Of a stretch of DNA of 64,000 nucleotides, positions 32,501-44,136 are shown piece by piece. The stretch is from assembly GCA_015039315.1 (NCBI GenBank), contig WIDE01000036.1, positions 29,289 to 93,288 of the forward strand. The letters run 5' to 3'. Each line of letters starts with the position of its first letter. Positions within the stretch are counted from its first letter, which is position 1. The stretch is from Clavulina sp. PMI_390 (lineage: Eukaryota > Basidiomycota > Agaricomycetes > Cantharellales > Hydnaceae). The notes below the pieces were generated by a model, which made no database searches, was not told the origin of the DNA, and saw only the letters and a list, made by a program, of their open reading frames with translations. The position numbers and the translations under genes are program-made.

Positions 32501-32993
32501 GGTTAGCAATGTCATTGGTATTGGTGGTGGCGGCAGCAGCACGAGGAAGTCTGGTGAGGGCAGCGGCAGTGGTAGTGGTGGAGCAAGTGGAAGTGGTAGT
32601 GCGGGTGGGAGTGGAAGTGGAAGTGGAGGAGGGAATCGCTACTCTGTGCTGGCCGACTCTCACCAGAATTCAGATGGGACATGGACGCATACCAGGCGGG
32701 AGGGAAACAGAACAATTGTCACAACATACAAGATGGTTGAGAACCATCCGTTTGCAAGTGGAGGTCGTAGGGCGCAGGAGGACGAGGCAGCTAGCCTGGC
32801 GTATGCCACTATGCTTCAGGAACAGGAGAACGAGCGAATGATGCGCGAGGCATTGGAGAAAAGCCGTGAGTTGTTAATCTTTGGAATAGGGATCCTCGTC
32901 CTATGAATGATCTTTCCTGTCCTGGATCGAACTGACTGCGTTGATATTTCTTTCGTAGGGAGGGACTCAAATCGGGTCAACCAATACCAATAA
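29568..32993 (+). CDS. family B protein, copy B5: longest copy, all candidate catalytic residues and UIM present
   Basis: Exons 29568-30284, 30363-30511 (149), 30618-31444, 31510-32865, 32959-32993; 1027 residues. An N-terminal extension of about 158 residues, rich in His, Gln and Pro, is unique to this copy. The core has Cys204 in SACGLASMNSVRQIF and Asp343-x-His345 in YAVFDSHARPEHHPNGSAYILF. After a coiled coil come Gly/Ser/Asn-rich stretches, VQKGVIASLESS, a Ser/Pro/Asn-rich linker, SRELAMKLHRQEEQL, and ERMMREALEKSRE, a canonical UIM. Exon 3 has the same length (827 bases) as in B3. The best candidate for an active ubiquitin protease in the array. The alternative is a ubiquitin-binding scaffold whose N-terminal fold is unrelated to proteases. 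Confidence 0.75.
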
Positions 32994-33416
32994 CGCATTT
33001 TGGACAATTTTGTTTTGTTTTGGGGTTGTCGTAGCGTTCAACGCTACTACGTGAAGGGGCTCATACTTCTCACCTCCTATTCTTGCATTTGCTCTCGGTA
33101 TCTATTCCCACCGAACCATGTACATGTACTTGTATCTGCATTTGTACTGACCATGGTATCACACTCAAAGGATGTCCTGTATATAATCATGTTATCGTCT
33201 CAAGGCCTGGCTCCATCACCGACGATCTGAGAAGGGTGATTTTGGCAATCTCTCTGAATCAAATCCGAGGACGGCGGCATCGCCCTTACGGTTCTGTGGA
33301 GCGCCGCGCTTACGATCACCCTCTCACAGCAACTTCTCATCGCAGTGAGCCACCAACTCCGAGTCCTAGCTGGACTCCACGGTTGTCCTACAATCGCGAT
33401 CGTATATTCCGTGAAT
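32994..33416. other. intergenic
   Basis: 423 bases, presumed 3' UTR of B5 and promoter of the RBR gene. An in-frame GTG-led extension upstream of 33417 exists but no upstream ATG, so 33417 was kept as start. Confidence 0.5.
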
Positions 33417-34487
33417 ATGGCTGCGCCTGGTGTCGCAGGTCGTGGTGTCAGCATCGACAGTGCTACAAAGACTATTTCTCATGCTGAAGAAGATCACACC
33501 TCGACTAGATCTGCAGAATCTGATGCCTCCCTTGTACTAAAGGAGGAGTTTGACTGCAGCGTTTGCATGGATAATATACCCATGATCGACGGCGTCCAAG
33601 TCCCTGGATGTGGCCACAAGTTCTGTAGGAAGTGTCTGAGAAACTACCTGGAGATCGAATTACAGGATAAGATTTTCTTCCCAATTCTGTGCCCAAACTG
33701 TCGAGCGGAGGGGACCAAGGACCCAGCGAGTGAGTTCGACTCTCCGACCGTGCGTCTCACTTCTGGTCGTCCTCATAGATCCTTTATAGCCGTCCCATCG
33801 AGTCTCGCGGAAGACATCGGGCTCGACAACATACACTATAAATCTTGGGGGAAACTTGGCTCACGGCTAAATTCTGCTGTTATTGATTGCCCTGAGTAAC
33901 TTTCTTCCTCGGTATCTACCCTCTACTGGGAGCTGAGCGATTCGATTTGATACATCCAGTTGCCAGAACTCGTTTCTCGTTAGCGAAGAAGATTATGAAG
34001 CGAGTCAGATACTCAATTGCCCAGTGGGCCACTGCGGTAGAAGATGGTGCAAAAGTTGTGATCAGAAAGTCGAGTTTGAGGTCTTTGAGCATGCCTGTGA
34101 TGGAGAGAAGGAATTTCAGGAGTGGATTAGCCAGAGGGATGTCACGCGCTGCCCTGGTTGGTATCCCTTCCTAACGCTCCTGTTCCCTCCGTGATATGTC
34201 TGCCGACGGATCGTGATCTCGATTTGTAGAATGTGGTCTATTGTATGAGATTGCTTCAGGATCCCCCCACATGATCTGTTATGGGCCAGGCTGCAATACG
34301 TGAGTCTTCAAACTTATCCCTAAAGAAGGTCTACTCCCAATAGAGTGAGCTCACTCGTATTTTTCCACCATCCAGTCATTTTTGCTGTCGTGATGGTCAG
34401 CTCATTACCAAGTCGAAGAATCCACAGGAGGTTCGCATCGCGCTAGAACAACACTTCTCAATATGCAGGCCGACTAATGAAAACTAA
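33417..34487 (+). CDS. RBR-type (RING1-IBR-RING2) protein with Ser at the expected RING2 catalytic Cys
   Basis: Exons 33417-33729, 33790-33895, 33960-34156, 34230-34299, 34376-34487; 265 residues. RING1: CSVCMDNIP...CGHKFCRKCL...CPNC. A linker typical of fungal RBRs follows (SLAEDIGLDNIHYKSW). IBR: CPDCQNSF...NCPVGHCGRRWCKSC...HAC. RING2: CPECGLLYEIASGSPHMIC...GCNTHFCC. In RBR ligases the Cys of a GCxHM motif takes ubiquitin as a thioester; here the motif is GSPHM. Zinc ligands otherwise look complete. Known role of the family: E3 ubiquitin ligases using a RING-HECT hybrid mechanism. By sequence this copy should not form the thioester and may be a pseudo-E3 or act only through RING1. It lies directly downstream of family B. 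Confidence 0.82.
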
Positions 34488-34978
34488 ATCATCCGATTTC
34501 TGAGAAGCATATTTTACCGGGGTTTTCTGTAATCTCAATTTCTAAAGTTCTGCTCAACTCGGCTATATACTTCACATCTTGATCGTTTGCGATCACTTCT
34601 GATCCTTTATTACGACGAATTCTTCTATATGGTGGCATGTTACCAAGAGCCTTGCTGAACTCTTTGGTTACGTTGGTGTTATTTTCAGAGAAGAACAAAG
34701 CTTACTTGGGACGACCCACACAAACCATCGATAACAGATATGGAAAGACAGGCTAAACAGACTCTGGCTACTTCACAACAGCTGCAGCCACAGCAGCACT
34801 GTCACTAGGGCAAACGGATGACGGTAGTTCAAGAGGATCCGGACAAACTCTGCAATACGGAGCGTGTGAATTACCCCGCATCCGGCACGCTTGCCAACCG
34901 AGCCCCGGCAAGCCACTCCGCAACCTCAAGGCATCTGCACATCACTTCGTTACCCATCACGTATCTACTAGTGGGCGT
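34488..34978. other. intergenic
   Basis: 491 bases, no feature seen beyond the presumed promoter of the carrier gene. Confidence 0.5.
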
Positions 34979-36688
34979 ATGACTATTCAAGACAAGGATG
35001 GCGACCCTACTGCAGCTGCCATAGCCACTGGTTCCCTTCGCCCAGCAAACGCTCCACCCATCACGATTCCTGTTGCCAACGATGATGATTACTTATCACG
35101 AGCAATTGTGCCGAGAAGCTGGAGCGACAACAGCTCCTTCCAGTTCTCAACTCGCTTCTTCGGGGCTGGCATCGCAAGTGAGTCATTAATCGCTTCTGAT
35201 GAGTAACTGCAAATCGAACGCCATTCCCCTCTGACTCCCCACAGGTATGGTGTCCGCTGTAGTCACCAATCCCGTCGATATCATCAAGGTACACTCATCC
35301 AGGTTATCAATAGGTGATCGTCGTTATCATCCACCGACATGATGTATCTACGTCCAGGTTCGGCAACAATTACAAACCAACCGTGCGTCCTTAGCCCGAG
35401 TTGTTCAAGGATACTCTACACGTTTCTGAGCCTTCCTAATCTTTGTAGAGGCCAGCTCAGTATGGGCTGTTGGGCGCTCAATGGTTCGCAATGAAGGTCT
35501 TTACAGCCTCATGATCGGTACCTCAGCCTCTGTTGCTCGTGAGGGCTCGTATTCCCTTATTCGGCTGGGCACCTACGAGATGTTCAAGGACATGTAAGTC
35601 TCTGGGTTTTGAGGTACAGATGAACTTCATGGTGGTTCAATATTAACTGCTGGGTATCTCTGTTGCTAGGCTCAAGCAGTCGACAGTGGGTATCCTCGAC
35701 CCAGATGGACTGACACTGAAGGTCGCTGCGTCTGTGATCGCAGGCACCATAGGAAGGTCAGTATCCTACTTCGTAGATACTACTACCAAATATTCACTCA
35801 ATCAACGCTCCTCTCACTTGTAGCGCAATCGCCAACCCTACCGATCTTGTGAAGATCCGAATGCAGGCCTACCATCCGAATGGCAGCCCTTACCGCTCAA
35901 TGCGCCATGCCTTCTCCGTAGTTTACCAAGGGATAACCCCAAATGCCACATCGACCTCGCTCTCTTCTCCTCCAAAAGCAACACCAGGAATCCTGAATTT
36001 GTACCGTGGTGTCTTCCCCACTGTTGCACGAGGATGGACTGTCGCAGCATTCCAAATGCCTGCTTACGACCATATGAAACAATACCTGAAGAAGCATGAA
36101 GTATTTAAGGAGGGCCTGGAGGTACATTTGGCGTCAAGTTTGTTCGCTGGGTGAGTTGAACCAACATCTTGTAACATCAAGATCCCAAAAGGGCATCGTG
36201 GTTGACGATCCTCTATTTTCTTCTCCCGATAGTCTTGTTGTTTCCATGGCCTCAAATCCAGTTGGTTAGTACCACTCAAAACACTAATACCCCATAATAA
36301 AAGGATAGAGAAATCTGATAATGCTCTCCTCTACGAAGATGTCATCAAGGTCCGCATAATGAATGATACGACCTCCCGGTATCGCGGGATTCTCCATTGC
36401 GTATCGGACGTGTTCCGATTTGAAGGCCCCCTGGCTTTCTATAAGGGCTTCGGAATGTGCTGGGCTCGTGTAAGCTCAATCCCCACAATAGTAATCGAAG
36501 AGGGACAAGTGCTGATGTTGGTTTCGTTGATTACACAGCTTGGGACGCATACCGTTGTAACGTACATGATTTACGAGCAACTGCGCTTGGTGAGTACACA
36601 GCTGGTTTCCATAGATTGTTATCAACAAGATACGATTCTGATGACGTTATCATATCATACACAGTTGGCCGGAGTGAGGCCATTATGA
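34979..36688 (+). CDS. mitochondrial carrier (SLC25), dicarboxylate/UCP-like
   Basis: Ten exons: 34979-35177, 35245-35288, 35358-35382, 35449-35593, 35670-35756, 35824-36150, 36233-36264, 36339-36469, 36539-36589, 36665-36688; 354 residues. The three repeat signatures are seen: NPVDIIKVR, NPTDLVKIRM and NPVDVIKVRIM (Px[DE]xx[KR]). Each third has two expected membrane helices, giving six. EGSYSLIRLGTYE is like the second helix of dicarboxylate and uncoupling carriers. The N-terminus has about 50 extra polar residues. An Asn/Ser/Thr/Pro insert lies in the second matrix loop (TPNATSTSLSSPPKATPG). Acts in the inner mitochondrial membrane; exact substrate cannot be set from sequence. Convergent with the CBP80 gene, 127 bases apart. 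Confidence 0.88.
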
Positions 36689-36815
36689 TCACCTGCCATG
36701 AGATCGTGCAGTCGACACGACGCGCACACCGACAAAACGAAGGAGCCAGTAGTAGTGTATAACAGCAATGTGAAGAGAAACAACGACTTTGTTAGGCCAG
36801 AGTAGAGAATCTAGC

Positions 36816-39800
36816 TTAAACGCGGCCGACAGCCACAGCCCAGATATCCCAGACGAGCTTTTTGGTCGAACCTTCTTCTGCGGAAGCTAGGCCAACGAGA
36901 GGTACTGCCTCGAGCGTTCGTTGATTTGCTCGAAGCTGTGCCGCATACTGTATATGGTTATGAAGATTGAAAGAAGCACTGATTAGTCCACCACAAGACC
37001 TCTTTGAGTGGAAAGTCGATTCTGATTACTCACCGAGCGCGCAAAGTGGCGATACCATCCCCACGTCTCCCAGTGCTCCCATTGTACCTTTGTCCACTCA
37101 TCACGTCCGTCCCATCCATCTTTCGTCAGTATGGCCGTGGCTTCAGAGCTGGTATCAGTCGTGAGTGCCTTGACGAAACCGCCGAGTGCCTTAGCCAGTG
37201 CGTCACGTTCTTCGCCCTGGAGGACGCGGAGGGCTTTTTCAGCATTCGCGAGAGATTCGGAGATCTCTGCAGAGCGCGCCGCGAGGTGTTTATCTGTTAT
37301 AGACGCATGCATGCGCAAGCGAATAATGACGGGCGTCGATGTTAGCAAAGTGTGGTATAGACATGAATACGTCAGAAACCGAAATGAGAACGCACTTTTT
37401 TTCCTCCCGCCGTCACCTTCCGTATCAAGGTCCATCTCCTCAACCTCAACGCCTGCACCAGGAACAGCCATCATTGCTTTGGCCTTCGCGTCCTCATCGT
37501 CCTTCCGCAGAGTGAGAACCTTGCCCTGTGCAATCGCCACGCGACCGATGGCCTTGTCTAATGCAGCCTTCAACAGGCTCCACGCATGGACATCGATCAT
37601 AGCCGTGTCAGAGGCAGCAGAGCTCTCAGCTGCAGCTTCGTCACTACTCTCCACCTTCACTGGCGTATCCCCATCTGCATCCGAACGATGGAAGCTCCAA
37701 GCAATAATATCACCAGGATCGACGATCTGGTATTGCATCAGCTTGTCAAACACAATCCCGACCATCTGGCTGTTTCTTCGCCAGAACCTCGATGCGGCAC
37801 GACAATAGTCTTCCTTCTCCTCGCTCGTCGTGGCCAGGCTGCGCATCAAAGGGAGATACCGTTCGATAGCATTCAGCAAATGCGACATGGACCGAGAGCC
37901 GACGTGCAACAGTATTTGCATTGTTATGGAACGGACGACAGAGGAGGCGGTGAGGTGGGCGGGGAGTTCGATGGACTCGGGAAGGGAGGTACGCAAGGCC
38001 GTTGCAACAGGGATGATCCCGTCAACAGCAGTTCGGTTGCGGAAAAGGTTGTGGAGGGTCTCGGCAGGTTCATGGTAGGGATGCTCTGGAAAAGTCATCG
38101 AGGACGTAAACATCTGATGGGGTTCTGGAGCCTTGGTGACTTACGTGGACTATCATACTCAAATTCTGGGCCAGGGGCTGCCTCAGAAAGACACCCAGCG
38201 TCAGGATCAACAAGAGCCTCTGGAAGATTTTTGGCGATACGCTCGTGGTATGCGAGCCGTATCTCTAGCTCGAGTGCGTGCTTCATGAATTGTCGCTTAG
38301 GATGTGGGCGAGGGCGCTCCAAATCCGGTACCCTAGATCATATATAGCAAGAGGCGAGGGGTTAACTGGATCCTATCATACCTGTTGGAGCGCCATCATT
38401 CACGTACCACTCATGCCAGACCCAGTTAAACCCAAAGTTGCTCATGTGAACGGCAAACCACTCGGCAAAGCGCCTGATGATCTCCACATCCAAACCCTCG
38501 CCAATCCAAGAGTAGAATTTGCGGATCGATTTGCCGACTGCGGGACCAACAGATTTGGCGGAGAGCTTACACAGCTCGGAAATGACAGCGGCGTAGTAGA
38601 TGGAGGGAGCGGAGGATGTTGGAAGAATAGCAAGTTCGGATAAGAGGACCTGCATTGATTTTACGAGATCAGATCGAGAAGTGAAACGGATCTATTCGGC
38701 CAGAAAACGAACCTCAAGCAATGTCATCTCGAGCATGTACTCCAAGTCCACTAAGCTATCAGGCTCAGCGCCAAGCCCCTTCATGTCTTTGAATGTCCCC
38801 CATGCGAACCACTTAGGTAGCTCAAGGAGAAGCCTGGCGCATTCCTTTCGATTAACCTCAAAGATATTGATGGTGTCGATCATGCACCCGCGAATGATGT
38901 ATCCATCAAGGGAGTTGGGGGGTGGTGTCGTCTGGAAGCATGAAAAGCCACAGAAAGTGACAAGGTAGCATAAGAGTGATCCGTCAATTCGGTCGATGGG
39001 CAAGTCAAGAGTGCGTTACTCACATCAGCATCAAAGAACCGTAGTGCTACCCTTGGCATCATGATCTTTCTCAACGCAGTCAAATCATCGGTGTCAGTAT
39101 CCTCCGGTGGGACCATCGTGGACGGAATATCGAAAGGTTGGAAGGAGTCGTCAATGGGGAAGAGCAGTTGAGGTTGTGGGAGACATTCGGGTGAGTCTTT
39201 GAACTGGGACTCAAGTTGTGAGTCGAGAACTACAACAAGCGTATCTAGGAGCTGGTTTCAAGGACGTCGGTGAGTGATCCATTAATATATAACGGAGGGA
39301 AGATCTCATTACCTCTTTCGCTCCCGAAAGCTCTTTCGAGTGCAAAGGCGCAATCGGTCGAGTGAGGAAGGATTGTGACTTCGCCGTCGTGAGACAGGAT
39401 CGGATAGTGGAGATCATGGTCTCAACTGCCGATGGATCATATTCATATAGGGGTAGCCCTGCCTATACACGGAGTCGCGTGTGAGGGATTGTTCTAAGTA
39501 TACTAGATTGGAGGAAAGGAACGCACTCGAATGAGTCCGTCACCAATGCAGAGTGCGGAGGCTTCTAAGCGTTCCCATGATAGACCAGGTTCGTCGAGGA
39601 CAACAAGGAAAGATTGAAGAAGCTCAAGGAACGATGCTAACGAAACGACTTTGGAAACCGTTAAGTATGCAAAGAATTGGATCTGAAGGAGAATCGATGT
39701 GAGGGACGCATATACAAACGGTGAATGTGTTGAAACTGACCATAAGACGAAGGTCTCGCCATGCTAGGTGATCCAAAGAGTTTTGGAATGCTTTGCAAAG

Positions 39801-40302
39801 CTCTTGGAAAAGCAGCTTTGTGGGAGACGCTGACTGGTCTGCCTCGCCTTGAGCATACGACTGAGCCACGACCTGGAAGAGTGCGGCCGTATATGGGGTT
39901 TTGTAGGGCTGCTCGTATATACTAATAATCCAGTAGTGATGAAGGGCATGATCAGTGTGGGCGAATGCGGATAGTATGTGGGGTGCAGACTTGCCTTACG
40001 CGAAGCGCGTCTGCGAGCTGAGGAATATAGTGGGGGAGACCGTTTTTGACACCATCTGCAATAGCGTTTAGGTCCAGATTTACTTGGAAATTCTTCACGA
40101 ACAAGCGGAAAGCTATTTAGAATTGCGCATAAAGTCTCTGGTGTGACGCGCGTGAACGCACTGGATTGTCACCAAGCCGAATAATTGCATTGCGGAGTTT
40201 CTGGTCTTCCGTCTCGGGAAGTCTCCGGTTGCGGTCTTCGTGGTCACGGTCTCTGCGCCCTCCTCCTCCGTGGTTGTAGCGTGGACGTCGATCATAGCTC
40301 AT
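36816..40302 (-). CDS. nuclear cap-binding complex large subunit (CBP80/NCBP1)
   Basis: Twelve exons on the minus strand: 40302-40158, 40112-39995, 39921-39741, 39682-39527, 39462-39313, 39251-39024, 38931-38713, 38649-38408, 38332-38145, 38085-37396, 37293-37034, 36947-36816; 902 residues. The N-terminus is Arg/Gly/Asp-rich (MSYDRRPRYNHGGGGRRDRD), then three helical MIF4G-type domains: YKTPYTAALFQVVAQ in the first, KFYSWIGEGLDVEIIRRFAEWF and a C-terminal block with QWEHWETWGWYRHFAR. With CBP20 it binds the m7G cap and guides splicing, export and decay of pol II transcripts. The exon 1 donor is uncertain (GTTCAC at 40157 keeps frame; GTGCGT at 40161 does not). The intron after 39995 appears to be GC-AG (GCAAGT). 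Confidence 0.9.
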
Positions 40303-41026
40303 TGTAGCAGAAACAAGGTCTGTGTTGTCGCCGAGGGACGGAAACTATGGACAAATAACCCACGCCCAGCGCCAGAAACCTACTCGAGTCGATCAGAGAT
40401 TGCTCAAGTTCTATTCTCGAGATCGTTCTACTTCGCTCGCAATATTATCAATAATAAATAACATTAACTGCTGGAAATCCTTCGCCCTTCTACATTTCAC
40501 TCATCGCTCGCCTCTATTGTTGCTGGATCGATGATTCGTTCGTAGCGACGCCACCACCACGACCGACCACAATGAGAGAAACTTATCGACTCACCCTTGA
40601 CTTCAGTAATCTTCAGACTCTTCGCTGTGCCCTAGTACAATTCTGTTGGGATAGTAACGCTCGCGGTGCTCTGGCCATGTCCTTAATCACTTATCGCACA
40701 TACCCCGCCCAGTCCCCACTTGTAAAAATCAGGATAAGCTGGAAAGCATCCCCAACCACAAAGTGCTACCCTTCTTGATGACGCTACAATGATGATTTCT
40801 CTAGGTCCCAATGCGGTTGTACTTACAGAATCCCTAGCTTTGCTCTTTGACAAAACACTTTGACGGCCACGGTGGCGCACAAAACAATTGACAAAGTCTC
40901 ATCATGTCCTAGCCACTATAAAAATGGGATCCTTTCGACGCCCTCTATCATCATCCCTACCTCACCATTCCGTTCAGCATCTTCTACCATCAGTTCCAAG
41001 ATTGTTGCAACAGTACATCAATTACG
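40303..41026. other. divergent promoter region
   Basis: 724 bases between the CBP80 start (minus) and the hypothetical gene at 41027 (plus). Small open frames are present but unsupported. Confidence 0.5.
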
Positions 41027-41772
41027 ATGTCTCTCTTCCCGGCGCCACGAACACCTTCATCATCACCTCCACTCGCTGATATTTCTAGTCACCTGATGGT
41101 CCTGGCCTTTGAACAACATAAGTGGCACGAAGTGGTTGAGATCGCCACGAAGACTCTCTCTATCCCTCGCACCTTGGAAAACTCGTCGCTCTTTGCAAGA
41201 ATCCTGGCGACACGAGGTTTTGCCCTTAATCAGGTGTGTGACCTCGATAGTTTCACCACAGCTCGTGGTGTTCTAATCGTATACGTAACAGTTAGCTCAT
41301 GGAGAGCCAGCCAACGGCTACAACAGGCAAGCAGTGATCGATTGTATCGCCGGGAGTTATATGACGGAGATTCCTGATATCCTGGTCCCTCTGTGCGTCT
41401 GATTCATAGCTCTCAGATTGGACATATACAAGCCGCTGACCGCACTGATTTTCTACCCACAGGAATATGACTGCTGGACGCGCCAGTCTCGCTTTGAACG
41501 AGTTCACTACAGCTAGAGAATGCGTGCAGAGAGTACGAGCGCTCTATCGAACACGAAGAGATGACCTCCTTTCTGATTTCAACGAGGGGAATGCAGAGAT
41601 CCTCATGACGAACATCGACGTGGCTGAATCACGCTTCAAGAGCGCCTCCCAGCCTACAATATATCCGCCTTTGGACGAAGTGGCATCTTTCCTTGAGACC
41701 TTTCAAAATTCCGACCCGAACCCTCATGATCTTCCCACTCCCTCAACTACAGCTTCGTGGAGGAATTGGTAG
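41027..41772 (+). CDS. small hypothetical protein, possibly TPR-like helical
   Basis: Exons 41027-41233, 41307-41392, 41463-41772; 200 residues. Not recognised. The first exon holds FEQHKWHEVVEIATKTLSI and RILATRGFALNQ, the third LALNEFTTARECVQRVRALYRTR, spacing and residues resembling a pair of TPR helices. The C-terminus is acidic then Pro/Thr rich. The second exon uses an acceptor at GAGAG|CC, chosen since the other frames hit a stop. Convergent with RVB1. Confidence 0.6.
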
Positions 41773-42045
41773 TAGGCGATGCCGCGGCTTTCTTCTTAAT
41801 TGCTATGTGATTGTACTTAGTATACGCACACTCTGCGTCTTACCGCTTCTGAATAAATATTTATCAATCTGCCACCGCTATCCCACCTCCATGTCGTGAT
41901 ATTAGTGGTATATTAGCGCATGACTAGATTCTACTGCTCATCAGATGGTATTCAAGGAAAGCGAATACTATTGGTTCCAAATTACATCTGTGGATACAAA
42001 ACTTTTTAGCTTGACACCAGCGCTCTGTCAAAGGCAATGAGTCGT

Positions 42046-43969
<1,924 letters not shown>

Positions 43970-44136
43970 AGAGGGCTAATTTTTAAGGAGTGTTCCCAAT
44001 CAAAGATAGATTCGACAGAAATCTCAGAATCTCGCTGTTGACGAAAGAGGAAGGCAGCAGTGGCTGTGTTTGAGTGGGACACTGTCACAGTGACGCGTCG
44101 TGACGCGACTCGCCCCAACTCTTGGCCGTCATCTGG
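43970..44136. promoter_or_regulatory. 167-bp bidirectional promoter RVB1/APN2
   Basis: The two start codons face away from each other with only 167 bases between, so both core promoters must lie here. No TATA box is evident. GTGACGCGTCGTGACGCGAC at about 44090-44109 contains two close TGACGCG repeats, a possible factor site. Confidence 0.6.

Noticed and set aside
16519..32993. Endogenous virus as source of family B, given the tegument-like Cys/Asp-x-His motif
   Set aside because: Genes have many spliceosomal introns, fungal-type linkers and UIMs, and no other viral gene is nearby. Cellular families with such triads exist.
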